DNA of 64,000 nucleotides from Hyaloscypha bicolor E (lineage: Eukaryota; Ascomycota; Leotiomycetes; Helotiales; Hyaloscyphaceae): assembly GCF_002865645.1 (NCBI RefSeq), contig NW_020194684.1, positions 4,813,952 through 4,877,951 of the forward strand, given 5' to 3'. The notes under the pieces were generated by a model. It was given only the letters and a program-made list of their open reading frames with translations, did no database searches and had not been told where the DNA came from. The position numbers and the translations under genes were made by a program. Positions 1-11,443 of the stretch are shown here, piece by piece. Positions within the stretch are counted from its first letter, which is position 1, and each line of letters starts with the position of its first letter.

Positions 1-1000
1 GGGGGGCAGCAACGGGAAAGGCTTTTGGCAGATCTTCGATGTGCGGCAAGTGTGACATCACAGCAACGAGGGGCCCGGTGATTGTGCCGGGGGCATTCTT
101 CGCACGGTATCAAAACCTTCAAAGAACCGTGGGAGACACGACCGGAAATCCCAGGGGCGTAAAGCAGAGTTAGCACTCCAGTACTGGATCCCGATCCCAG
201 ACGAATAGAATCCCGTCGCGGATATAATGTACATTTTTGGGTGCTTCAGTACGACGTTGTCGAGGGGCGCTTCAGCTGCATGGGAAACGCCTCCTGAGTG
301 AATTTGGGTGCAACCTGGAGACCCCTACTGCGGACTACCCAGTTGCGTGGGACACTTGGAATAATTCCCTAGCAGCGTGACCAGCCAGCCTCATGAAATG
401 GGTTATGAAGAAGTGCACAAGCCAGAACTCTCTCTCTCTCTGTCCGATACAAACGGCACGACATCAACTTGGGGAGTGCAGTACAACGCCTTCCTCTCAC
501 CCACCAACGCTCTTTGCCAACCGCAGATCCGTCATCATACTAAGCACAGCAACGTCCTGATCGCCGCCATATCGCTTCAACGGCCGCTGGCAGGGGAAAT
601 TCTCGGAAGCGTGCGTGTAGGGGCGTGGAGCATTTAATTCTGCTAAGAGATCGCCCGTCTCCCCATCCTTGCGCTGTCGACATACTCCGTAGGGGTCCAC
701 ACCGCAAGCCACCCATCCACCTATGCTGCGGCATGCAAGCCGGACCAACAGTACTCGCCCCAAGGGTCTCCATACCAAAGCCAAAATCTGTGAGCATCCA
801 CTACATCCAGCACTACTGCACATTGCAGAGGTCGATGCAACACTCCGAGTCGAAGCTCTCCTGAGCCTCCCCACTTCACACCTCCACCACAACCACTCAA
901 TATTTAGCTCTCTCTACAGCACGAGCACGGTGTCTCTTACCCAGCGTCTGCTCTGCCAGAGCTGCTCACTGCAACAGCGCACACAGCAGGAAAGCATAGA
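1..1000. other. Intergenic / promoter of the SCOC-like gene
   Basis: I recognise no gene here. Short open frames occur on both strands but none resembles a known family. A short TC-dinucleotide run lies near 428-441. The last ~120 bp before the ATG at 1001 are pyrimidine- and CA-rich, as expected for a fungal 5' leader. Confidence 0.5.
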
Positions 1001-1554
1001 ATGGCAACAGAGTCTCCGTCTGGACTACCCACGGTGAACGAACCAGCAGCAACAGTCGACATGCCCAACTCCACCTCCTCGGCCTCCTCCTCATCCTCTT
1101 CCGTCCACGAAGAACGCCGACCACGCACGCCCCAAGACCCCCTCAAACGACCAAAGATGACATCCCGAAAGTCGAGCGGCACGATCATAGTCCCCAGGGA
1201 ACACCCAAAGGTGGAGCTAGGCGAGGACGACGAGGAGTTTGATGAGGATGATGCGAGAGCCATGAGTCCGAGACGGAGTAGTCAGGATCTAGAGAAGATG
1301 AGCCAAGAGGCGAGAGCGCAGTTGGATGAGTGTGTCTCTCTCGGCCCCCTCACTCAACATCAATGCTAATACCTGCCGCCAGACACGCGAAAGTCCTCCA
1401 AAAGTCGCTCCTCGAGATATTCAACCGGATTGAAGCCGTGAAAGAAGAGCATGACAAGCTCGACAATAACAACAAGTTCTTACAAAAATACATCGGTGAT
1501 CTGATGTCAACGTCGAAGATTACTTCGACAGGTGCTAGTGGGAGGGAAAAGTAG
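1001..1554 (+). CDS. SLO1: Short coiled-coil (SCOC/Slo1-like) protein
   Basis: Two exons, 1001-1329 and 1383-1554, are joined by a 53-bp intron (GTGTGT...CCAG, with GCTAATAC as likely branch site); the join gives 166 aa. Residues 1-105 are low-complexity, Ser/Pro-rich and acidic, with no fold I can see. Residues ~111-155 form a heptad-rich segment (FNRIEAVKEEHDKL, then KFLQKYIGDLMSTSKI) that resembles the SCOC domain, where animal SCOC and yeast Slo1 have a very similar VKEEN...YIENLMS pattern. Members of that family bind Arl-type GTPases at the Golgi and act in traffic and autophagy; this role is inferred from family only. The ATG chosen is the first in frame. The long disordered N-terminal part is larger than in yeast Slo1. 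Confidence 0.82.
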
Positions 1555-1988
1555 CGAAGCATGGTTCCAACCTGTACAATACGGTGGCATTCTTGGCCGG
1601 GCATTGCAGAGGCGTAATATTTACTCTTTCGGTTTGAAATACGGTCTGGGGATCTGGATTTAGGGCATACAGCGTCGGCGTCTACTACTATTCTCCATCA
1701 TACCCACCCGATGAAATGAACATTAAGATACTAGGTAGAAGGGGCATCTTTTCAAGACAGGTTCCGGGATTGACAGAGGTGTCATTGAAAGTGTATTTAA
1801 GCTTCTAATGATATCGCTTTACGAACATGTAATGTGATTCCCTCCTGAGCTTGAGAACAGCACCCGCCTTCCACCCGCAATGGTAATACAAATACACACC
1901 CAATCCATCGAATTAAACATGCTATTTCAATACCCGACTGCCGACAATAGGTGACGTGCAAAGAAATTAGTAATGGTAGCATCTTCCT
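1555..1988. other. Convergent intergenic region
   Basis: This lies between the 3' end of the SCOC-like gene (+) and the 3' end of the 445-aa gene (-). No coding signal is seen; it presumably holds both 3' UTRs. Confidence 0.5.
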
Positions 1989-3955
1989 TCAAACATTCTC
2001 GATTGGTCCAAGTATCTTTCGGTCATTCTCATCCGACTCTTGCTTAGTTGTGCCTAGCGACGTCTTCCTGAAAGATGGAGAGGTTCTCGGCTCATCTGCA
2101 TCATCAATCACCTTGGCTGCAGCTGGTGTAATTATTCGTTGCCTCTTCGTTCCGCTATTAGTAGTACTGGAAAACGGGTTGGAAACTATCCGAACGGCGT
2201 TGTCGTTAATAACTAGCTCTGATTGTACCAGTGGCTCCTGAACGTTTTCGTGCTTGCTCTCAGGCTCGGATTTCACTCATCGATAGAGTCAGCGAAAAGT
2301 CGAATTTGAGTATTGTTCCACTTACCAGTGATACATTTAGGAGCAACTGCCTCGTTCTGAAGCGTGTTGACCGGTGCAGATGGCATCATAACCTCACAGA
2401 GCTCGTCGAAGACAGGGTTTGGCTCAAATCGGCGATCCAGAGTTTGGGAGATCTGCATCGGGTCACTGACATTTCTGCCTGGGGCAAGGTTGAGTTAGCA
2501 ATAAATTTGAATGCTCCAAAACTCGCAGGACATTCGGAAAGGTACAGGACTTGGTTGCATGTTCCAAAACTAGACGGATATTCGGAAGTGGATAATGTCC
2601 TGGATGTTCCAGAACTCATGGAACATTCCAAAATGACGGGGTTTAGATGTTCAAAGCGTGCGGGACATTGGGGAGGGACAGGACGTCAATATTCGAGCAG
2701 CTTGCGGAACTTTTGCACCTGAATGTTCTAGACCTTACGGATCAATTGAAGGAAGAGAGAAGGAAATACCTACTATTGCTTCGGGTGCTTGGGTCTGAAA
2801 AGTCGGGCATCGACGTGTCTGAGGATGCCTGGCGCCAGCCTCTGAAAGCAACGTGAACAGACTCAGTGAACGGATCATAGCTCGGCTGTCGTGGAAAGGC
2901 AGGGACTGCTGGAGGTAGCATGGACCCGATCTTAGGAGGAGCAGGCAACGTAGCTCTTGTCGTTGTCATTGTACCAACATGGCGGGGAGAATGGCCATGT
3001 TCGACGGGCTCGCTTCGTGGAGAGGCGGCTTGTGCAAAGTACGGACCACCGAGGGAAACGTGTCGCCACATCGAAGCATTTGGCCAGGCGATAGAAGACG
3101 CTTCCAGGACATCGAGCGGAGCGTGCTGAAAGGAGAACGAAACAATGTTCTTGACCCGTTCAAATGGATAGGGCAAATGGTCCCTAGTAAAACCTTCGGC
3201 AATAATAACTTTGATTCGTCCGAGATCATCTCCGGGGTTCCAATAGCTCTGAGACAGAAGCTCTTTATGGAATGTCGGGAACTTGAGCTTTTCGAACTCA
3301 CCGTGTTTGTCCAAATCTGGTGATGGTCAGAACAAGCACTTGAAGGAAGGATGGCCAATATTCAATAACTCGTGGGACATCTGGAAGTGGATAAGATCTG
3401 AATGTTCAGAAATTTGAGGGGCTTTGGGGAAAGAGACAGGATTCCACTTAGGCTCAAGAAAAGTAGGTACACACCAATACTGAGTTCAATGACCGTAGGC
3501 CATGGTCCTGTTTGATTGAACCATTTGGAGCTGAAAGAACAGGTCAATAAGGATACCAGTTTGGAATATATTTAAGAGACTACCCGGCGATCCTTCCATC
3601 AATGAACAGTCGAGCCTCAAACACAATATTATCGGAAGGCTTCTTGAGATTCTGAATGTACCGGCTGATTTCGGGATTCTCCCAGCAATGAATCGAAACA
3701 CGGAAGGCGGCTCCTGCAGAAAGACCAACAACGAAAGAGGTCACTGTGGGCAGCAGAAGCGGGTTCGTTTGTAGGGTGTGACACTCTAATTCCCCGGTCA
3801 GTGCAATGAATCTTCAAGCGAATGACTGGAGCTGTAGATGGTAATATGGCGAGCTTACCGGGATCTTGTACAACCGAGCAAGATGTTTTGAACTCTTGGA
3901 ACGGAATCTTGCTGAGATCCGGGAACAAGAGAACGTCCCAGTTTTGGTAACGCAT
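1989..3955 (-). CDS. Conserved ascomycete protein of unknown function (445 aa, six exons)
   Basis: Exons on the minus strand: 3955-3859, 3785-3584, 3530-3475, 3316-2774, 2478-2326 and 2275-1989. They join in frame to 445 aa. Start ATG at 3955 gives MRYQNWDVLLFP; the frame is open further upstream, but this start matches my memory of related proteins. Residues 1-~215 look like a compact, well-conserved domain (PLQEFK-like segment, FEARLFIDGRIAGSKWF, SYWNPGDDLGRIKV, FSFQHAPLDVLE, IAWPNASMW). The remainder is Pro/Ser-rich and probably disordered. The tail has a basic-acidic segment around KRQRIITPAAAKVIDDADEPR. I recall widespread uncharacterised Pezizomycotina homologues with the same N-terminal pattern, but no assigned function. 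Introns 3 (3474-3317) and 4 (2773-2479) are unusually long and carry a shared ~45-bp repeat. Confidence 0.8.
2479..2773 (-). repeat. Intron 4 of the 445-aa gene, made of ~45-bp repeat units
   Basis: This 295-bp intron contains about six diverged units of 34-48 bp in direct tandem. Read on the plus strand they begin at 2511 (ATGCTCC), 2559 (ATGTTCCAAAACT), 2604 (ATGTTCCAGAACT), 2647 (ATGTTCAAAG), 2689 (ATATTCGAGC) and 2723 (ATGTTCTAGA). Unit 2559-2603 also matches the repeat in intron 3 of the same gene. The splice sites (GTAGGT...CCCCAG) are set by the reading frame. Confidence 0.75.
3317..3474 (-). repeat. Intron 3 of the 445-aa gene, carrying the same repeat unit
   Basis: This 158-bp intron (GTGTGT...ACCAG on the minus strand) holds two units of the ~45-bp repeat. 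On the plus strand, positions ~3358-3400 read ATATTCAATAACTCGTGGGA, followed by CATCTGGAAGTGGATAA. The second part matches GGAAGTGGATAA at 2585-2596 in intron 4. The next unit starts near 3402 with ATGTTCAGAAATTTGAGG. Confidence 0.7.
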
Positions 3956-4535
3956 TGTGCTGAGGCAAATTGATGTGAGGGGTCCGAGAATAGAGGTACG
4001 ATGTTCCAACACCTTGGCTGGAGAAGCTTGAGGCCGAAAGTTGAAGAAGTAGAAGATTGGGCTGCCAAGGAAAGCGTCCAGGTGACATACCTTTCGTGAG
4101 GGAAAGAGCCATGTTACCATTTTGGGAAAGCGCAACTTCGCGCAAGCAGGAAGGTCGTCACTCAACTTTGGCGACAGGGGAAAGAGTGACCAAGACCAAA
4201 GAGCACCAATTTTTGATGTCCCAGCATCAATAGGAACAATGAGCAGGTTTTAGCTCAAATGCACAGGCATTGATACGAACATTTGAAGTGCAACAACTCT
4301 TAAAGATTCCTGAATCCTTGGGAAGAATGAGTAATTCCTATCCTAGAAAATATATACCACGATAGCCAGGAGAAATATGAATATGAATGGTTCCCGACGA
4401 AGGGATGCAGACATGCCGTGAATTATGCGTATTCAGAAAAGAAATAGCACCACCCTAGCCAAACAGGGGGGCAACGAGTTGCAAGTTTTTGAAGGATTCA
4501 TTTCATCTTATTTACAAATCTGTTGAGATCCCTAT
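3956..4535. other. Upstream region of the 445-aa gene / downstream of NDUFB8
   Basis: No independent gene is seen. The minus-strand frame upstream of 3955 stays open to about 4165 but does not look conserved, so it may be 5' leader or contain a leader intron. A stretch near 4343-4420 is AT-rich. Confidence 0.4.
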
Positions 4536-5187
4536 TTACTCATCGCCAGCAGCTCTTGCCTAGAATAGTCAGAGACGAACCGTTTTGTTGATGATTGTAC
4601 AAACTTACCCTGAGAGCATTTGGACCACCCAACTCTCTCTCTAATCCACCTTCAAATTCACGTGGCGCCGATGGTTTATCTGGATATGTCATCGAAACGA
4701 CACCACAGAGACCGAAAACAGCTGCCACAAAACATCCAATTTGAAAGAGACCCTTGCCCGGCTTCGTATGCGTGTATTCTTCCGGTGAAAACATGCCCAG
4801 AATATCGTTGTCCTCGTGAACGGGCTCTCCATAATTTCTACGCTCCTGCTTGTCCCACCAGTCTGCGTGAGGATCACGGAATTGTCGTTTAACTGGAGGT
4901 GGGTTGATATATCCTCCATTCTATGCACCGAGTTAGATGGAAGATTTAGGGTAGGGTATATTCAACGGACCATTCCAGGGTCTTCGGCCTCAGTCTTTTC
5001 TCAAGTACGTCAGCAAGCAGTTTAAAGCAGTTTAAAGCAGCATCCAGAGAAGGACATCTCCACTGACCAACGACAGATACTCCGATCCAGCCTGTGCAGC
5101 CCCTCGTTGTTGTCCGAAAGCTGTTCGCCGAGCAATGGGCAGGGCAACTCGCAGCGGGCGGGCTGTTGCAATTCGCCGGGAAAGCAT
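4536..5187 (-). CDS. NDUFB8: NADH:ubiquinone oxidoreductase subunit NDUFB8 (ASHI), mitochondrial complex I
   Basis: Exons on the minus strand are 5187-5068, 4994-4971, 4920-4609 and 4559-4536; they join to 159 aa. Residues 1-~30 form an Arg/Ala-rich presequence (MLSRRIATARPLR), consistent with mitochondrial import. The core reads NGGYINPP, KRQFRDPHADWWDKQERRNY, GEPVHEDNDILGMFSPEEYT, then one transmembrane helix (~106-125, LFQIGCFVAAVFGLCGVV). It ends with PREFEGGLERELGGPNALR, a signature I recognise from fungal NDUFB8. This accessory subunit sits in the distal membrane arm of complex I. Exons 2 and 4 are each only 24 nt; the short exon 2 (TEAEDPGM) restores the usual acidic linker. The gene is divergent from SWR1 across ~400 bp. 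Confidence 0.9.
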
Positions 5188-5590
5188 CTGTAAGAAGAGT
5201 CAGAAATCTCAATTGAACATCCAGGCGCGGGATCGAGGATCGCACCTTTGCGTATGGTCACCACTGCTGGAATGTATCGTTAGACTCAACGAGCTCGTCT
5301 TGTCGTGTAGTCAGCTCGTCCAAGGATCCTGGCGCTAGTTCTCGGCTAACGGCTTTTAGTCAAGAAATCAATGTCGCAGGGCCGCGTTTTGCCCCCGAAC
5401 TTCCAAATTTGTTGATCCCACCCCGAATCTACGTTTTTTGTCAACAACGGACGCAAATAAACCCTGGGCATGCGCAGACTTCGTAGATTAGGTTGTTGAG
5501 AGGTTGCGCATCTTCCGAAGTAAGAATCGTCCTGTCAGATGTGACTTTCATCAAGTTCACGGTAGTGTCTTGCCCCTCTCCTACGAAGTC
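5188..5590. promoter_or_regulatory. Shared promoter region of NDUFB8 (-) and SWR1 (+)
   Basis: 403 bp separate the two divergent start codons. No clear TATA box is seen. A short A/T run lies near 5430-5445. The arrangement implies a bidirectional promoter; this is inference from layout only. Confidence 0.5.
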
Positions 5591-8500
5591 ATGACACAGA
5601 CCGCGTCGGATGCGCAAGAAAATCAAAATATCTACGGTACGGACTCCCCAAATACAAAAGTAATACCTAACTTGTTTGTCCTTAGACACCTCCCCCGACG
5701 ACGACGGGAAACCACAAACGAACGGACACGAAGGCGAAAATAGAGAAGACGGGGAGCCTCCTAGCAAGAAGCGTCGAGTCAGCGAGAATCCAACGATACC
5801 ACGTCGAAAACCAGAGTCTCCACCATGGAAGAGGATCGTAGCAGAAGGGCCATCGTCCTTCACGCAAGATGGAATCAGAAAGTCTGGAAGAACGAATCAT
5901 ATACCCCTCGAGTTACAGCCGCCTTCAGACAAGAGGCAGACGCGAGGCGCCGTCCAGAAAACATACTCGGCCAAAAGCAAAACTGGAAACGCGAACAGGC
6001 TGCATTCACCTTTCAACACGAGAGATGCACCGAATGCGTCAATCAACGGGTCGAAAAAACCTGGGTCTTCTGGCACCTCATCCTCGCAACATCTCGTCAA
6101 GTCCCCCACCAAACCTGTCTCCCCAAGACGGTCTCATCGAAAGTCCATGCCTAGTGAACAGACCTCCACCCCAGTGCGCTCTTACAAGAAGTCCTCGACT
6201 CCAAGAGACCCGCAGTCTGCACCAACACAAGTTAGGCCCGGCAAAGGACGACGTTCAGGCCGGGTCGGCGAAATAAGCAACGATGGAGAGCATGACCGCG
6301 CCCAATCTCTAAAGATGGAGGACTCTCTCGGGCAGAGCCCAAAAGCCAGGCTTTCCAGAATTAAGTTTCGGGTTAAACCTGCAGCTCTACCTTTGACACA
6401 TCCAGGATTGGTTTTGCCTCGACCACGACAGTACCCGACCTTGGAGGAGTTCTTAGACAAAGGGGCAAATGTCCATGTTGATGCAGGCGGCCTCTTCCAT
6501 CCCGACGAAGCCTCTGAATACACACCCGAGCAAGTTGCCAAAGATGCAAAACTCATTCTTCGTTTCGAAGAAGCTGCCGAGCCTGGCGGCCTCCTGTGCA
6601 CAGAGATCTGCTCAGCTTTCCAGCCAGAAGAGCCAGACCAGATTCCCCTACAATATTCACATCAGGACCATCTGAACAGGGCTGCTATCGAATTCCGAAG
6701 GTTGATGTTAATCGAAGAAAGGAAGCATCGAGCAGCCGCCAAACGACTTGCAGAAGCATGCCGCGATGAATGGTACCGCCGGCAACCAAAAACACAGGAG
6801 CAATTAGAGGCTGAGGAAATCAAGACAGGCCAGAATCGCTATCGGACCTTAGTCAAGACAATACAAGCAACTTGGGAGAATGTCAGAATTGAGGTTAATC
6901 GACGGCGCATATTAGAATGGGAAGCTCAAGAACAAGCCCGGGTTCGGAAGGCTCTGAACGAAGCTGTGGATATGTCGACACAAATGCTACAGGCTCAGAG
7001 GGCCCAGCTGGACTCGGATACATCTTCTGATGGAGACGAAGACGAAGATGAGGATAATGAAGCGAATTCTGCAGGAGACGATGGATCAAGCTCGGATGCC
7101 GAGTCTGAGGAGGACAGGGAGAGTAATATGTCATCAACCGATTCAGAAGCAGACGAAGAACAGCAACAACCAGACGCCGCGGAAGATGAGCATTTGACAG
7201 TAGAACAACTAAGAGAGAAATATGGGTCAATACCGGACCTACCTACTGAAGTCCTGGACCAAGATATGTCAGATGCTGACCAGAGCGAGACTTCCGAAGT
7301 AGAGCATGCTACCGGGTCAGATATTCGTGACACCTTTGACGATAGCGACGAATCGATTGATATGGACGACGACATGGGCTCGAGTGATGAGGATCGCGAC
7401 AGTGATGAAGACGGAAGCGAAGAGGAGGATGAGGCAGGCGAAACCAGTCTTCTCGGATTCCTTGCCCCATCGGAACTGAAATCGGCAGAGCTTGGCCAAG
7501 TTAAACTCTCTCCCGAGGCGAGTGACGTTGGTATGGGAGAAGGGGAAGCAGGAGAAGAAGACGAGGTTTCAATGATACCCGATACAGCACAGCCGTATTC
7601 TGGTCCAGATGCCGCGCCCGATGTCCCCAACACCCTCTCAGAGCCAGGACCTGCGAACTCGGTTATCCTAAAGCAACCTGTAGAGGCGGATGGCAACAGT
7701 CCCGACCGCAGCAGTCAACCTACGCCAAGAACCACGGAAACAAAGGCTTCAGAAATTGATTCGGCATCGTCCGTGGATCATCAGAACAGCCGGCAATTCA
7801 CGCAAAGCGCAACGCCACAACCCGGAACCAACTTGAAGACCCCTGTACCGTTCCTTTTGAGAGGTACACTTAGAGAATACCAGCACTATGGCCTAGACTG
7901 GCTAGCTGGACTTTATGCGAACAACAACAATGGCATCTTGGCAGATGAGATGGGCTTGGGGAAAACCATCCAGACCATCGCTCTTCTGGCACATCTGGCT
8001 ACCGAACATGAAGTGTGGGGTCCACATTTAGTCGTTGTACCAACTAGCGTCATGCTAAATTGGGAAATAGAGTTCAAGAAATGGTGCCCAGGGTTTAAGA
8101 TAATGACATATTATGGCTCGCCAGAAGAGCGGAAAAGAAAACGCCTAGGTTGGAAGTCAGATGATAAATGGAACGTGTGTATCACGACCTATCAACTCAT
8201 CATCGCAGACCAGCAAGTATTCAAACGCAGGCAATGGCATTTCATGATTCTGGACGAAGCGCACAACATTAAGAATTTCGAATCGCAGAGATGGCAGGTC
8301 ATGCTAAAATTTAATACCCGAGCACGCCTTCTCCTTACTGGAACGCCCCTGCAGAATAATCTTACCGAACTCTGGTCTTTATTGTACTTCTTGATGCCCG
8401 AGGAAAGACAACAAGAAGGGGTGTCTGGCTTTGCAAGTTTGCAAGAATTTCATGACTGGTTCAAGAAGCCATCAGATCAGATCCTAGAACATGGACGAGA

Positions 8501-10490
8501 GAAAATGGACGACGAAGCTCGGAACATCATCAGCAAGCTTCACAGAGTTCTCCGGCCACATCTCCTCAGAAGACTCAAGGCGGATGTAGAGAAGCAGATG
8601 CCGGCAAAGTACGAACACGTCGAATATTGCCGGCTCTCGAAGAGACAGCGAGAATTGTATGATGGATTCTTAAATCGGGATGATACCAGGGGGACTTTGG
8701 CTTCTGGCAATTATTTGTCGATCATCAATTGCTTAATGCAGCTGAGAAAAGTTTGTAACCATCCGGATCTTTTCATAGAGAGGGCAATCATGACCTCGTT
8801 TCCTATGGAGAAATCGGTCGTGGCAGATTTTGAGATCAAGGAACTACTAGTGCGGAGGCGACTTTTACGAGAAGACCCTATGACCAAAGCTAGCCTGGAA
8901 TTTTTGAATCTGGTTCCCGCAAAACACGAAAGATTTTCAGGTGCCGTTACTTCACGCAGTGCTGTGCTCAGTGCACAGCGAGTTCTCATGGACATGCGCG
9001 AAGCACAGCGTCTCCGAGCTCAAAATGCTCTCACGAATCTGGATCCATCGACGGCGAAGTCCAATTTGGTGTATTTGGAAAGTGCTTCACGATGGGGTCG
9101 CTTCGAAGAGCTTCAACACTGCGTCTACCTCAACGCCCTTCGCAGACAGCAGAAGCCACTTTATGGGACGCAGCTTCTCAACTTTCTCACCTTGGGTGCT
9201 GACATGCGACCCCACCGACCTCAGCCTAGACGAAGAGACCGTCTCATGACCTGGCTGGAAAATAAGTCTCCTGTACTGGATGACATGGTGTTTACGCTGC
9301 CGAGACGATCCCGGGAATTGCATCCTTTCGTACAGAAATTTGCTTGTGTTACACCACCAGTGATCGCGAGAGATTTGACCCCGTTTACTCTAACACCTAG
9401 GGGGGTAGCCGCGATTCAGAATACGACCCAGACCACTGAACCAGATCCGTTTCATGAGGCGCGCATGAGGCTATCTATCCAGTTTCCTGATAAGCGGCTG
9501 CTACAATATGATTGTGGGAAGCTACAGACTTTGGACAAACTCCTTCGCAAGCTACAAGCAGGCGGCCATCGTGCTCTCATCTTCACGCAAATGACGAAAG
9601 TTCTGGATATCCTTGAACAGTTTCTCAATATTCACGGCCATAAATACCTCCGTCTTGACGGTAATACGAAAGTCGAGCAACGCCAAATTCTCACTGATCG
9701 CTTCAATAACGATAATAGGATCCTCGCTTTCATTCTCTCGACTCGATCCGGGGGTCTGGGCATCAATCTCACTGGAGCGGATACTGTTATCTTTTATGAT
9801 CTAGACTGGAATCCTGCCATGGACAAGCAGTGTCAGGATCGTTGCCATCGTATTGGCCAGACCCGTGACGTTCACATATATCGTTTGGTCTCCGAACATA
9901 CAATTGAAGCCAACATCCTCCGGAAGGCGAATCAGAAGCGAATGTTGGATGATGTTGTTATTCAAGAAGGAGAATTTACAACTGACTATTTCAACAAGAT
10001 GTCTGTTCAGGATGTTCTCGGAGACGAGTCCACTCTTATGGATGGAGATGCCGCTGCCAATGCAGCCATGGACCGAGTCCTTGGCGGACCGAATAACGAT
10101 CGGGATGTTTCACGTGTACTTGCACAGGCTGAGGACAAAGAGGACGTGGCCGCAGCCAGAGTTGCCGAACGGGAAATAGTGCAGACCGATGCTGCAGATT
10201 TCGACGAAAATATAATCACGGCCTCTGCAACTCCTGCTGGACCGGGAACTCCTCGGGATGGGGCTCCGACGCCCGCTGCCGAGGGAACTCCCGGCTTGGT
10301 AGACGATGCAATGGACGTGGATGAAAAGGATGAACTTAATGCATGGGGTGGAGTTGTTCAGTCGACGGATGATTACATGTTGGATTTCATGATAGCTCAA
10401 CTGAAAGATACTCCGGTGGAGCTTCCAAAGGACAAGAGCAAGAGCAAAAACAAAAAGGGTAAAGATCATCGCTCGCATAGAGCGAGGTAG
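5591..10490 (+). CDS. SWR1: Swr1, catalytic ATPase of the SWR1 H2A.Z-exchange complex
   Basis: Two exons, 5591-5636 and 5686-10490, with a 49-bp intron (GTACGG...CTTAG); 1616 aa. Start MTQTASDAQ lies in the tiny first exon. Order of regions: basic disordered N-terminus; HSA helix-rich segment ~338-440, which in Swr1/Ino80 binds actin and Arp proteins; very acidic Asp/Glu/Ser tract ~450-620; Snf2 ATPase lobe 1 from ~740 with Walker A DEMGLGKTIQT (G774-K775-T776) and DEAHNIKN (~870); the long insertion typical of the INO80/SWR1 group; and lobe 2 ~1297-1430 with STRSGGLGINLTGAD and the QCQDRCHRIGQTRDVHIYRL box. The C-terminal tail is basic (KSKSKNKKGKDHR). Swr1 replaces H2A with H2A.Z at promoters. 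All helicase motifs look intact, and the length is normal for the family. Confidence 0.97.
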
Positions 10491-11443
10491 TTGCTCTGGT
10501 GTTTGTATATTAGGGATTTGGTATTCTACAGAGAGTGTGTTATTAGATCGGTTAGGAGTTACGAGCATGGAAGGACCGGCGTTGAAGCAATACCGCATCA
10601 TTGGAATTCTTCAACATGAGGCATGTCTTAGTAGAGGTGGTTTGGCTGGACAATTCTGGCCAAGAAATGGAATTGATATCGAATCAGAGGCCATGCTCTT
10701 TCCAGACTGCCCGCTGTGAGATGCTATCTCGCGGATATATGTGCTGGATCGATAATGACATGTACTTCAACTCCCGAAACATTGTGTCCACGGGCGTACT
10801 CACTTGCATTTCCATCCACAAAATCATTGTTGGCAGGGATGAACAAAACCCTCGAAAAGCCCCGGAGTTCACGGCATCACACTTTGAGTAGGCGAATCAA
10901 ATCCCACCGAGGATTTGCGCCGATTCCCGAGCATATCTCTCAGACGAGTTTATGCAGGGTATCGCGGACTTACGCACAATTCCGCAGGCTACCAGTCGTT
11001 GAAAACCAGCCATTCCATTTTTAGGAAGACTAGCATATTGCTTACTAGATAGTCTGATCTTATGTTTATTGACGACATTTCTTCATTCTGACTTCGATCC
11101 TTCGATCCTTCTTTGACTACTTCTGGGTCGTAAGTTCAGGGCTTGCGACTGCTGATTCCGGAGGTCCCTCCGATCGATTTGGTCGGCCTTCCGAAAGTTC
11201 CGGCACGTAGAAATCTCGGGGCAAAAAAATCGAGGGGACCGAAGACCAAAGTAACTCGACTGGAACTCAAATCCGGAGCAGTCGGGCAAAGAGTTGACTA
11301 CCGAGATTCACTGGATTTGTTGGCAGATCGTCCTGCGGCTCGTGACAGCGAGTTTGTTCCTTTAAGGAGGGGTCACCACCACCTAACAGGATTTGGGAAA
11401 CTCAGAGGATCTTCGCCTCCACACATTTAAACTCGGAGCCATC
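10491..11443. other. Intergenic region after SWR1
   Basis: It presumably contains the SWR1 3' UTR and the promoter of the acyltransferase gene. Short plus-strand frames (10601-10891, 11143-11430) resemble nothing known. Confidence 0.45.
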
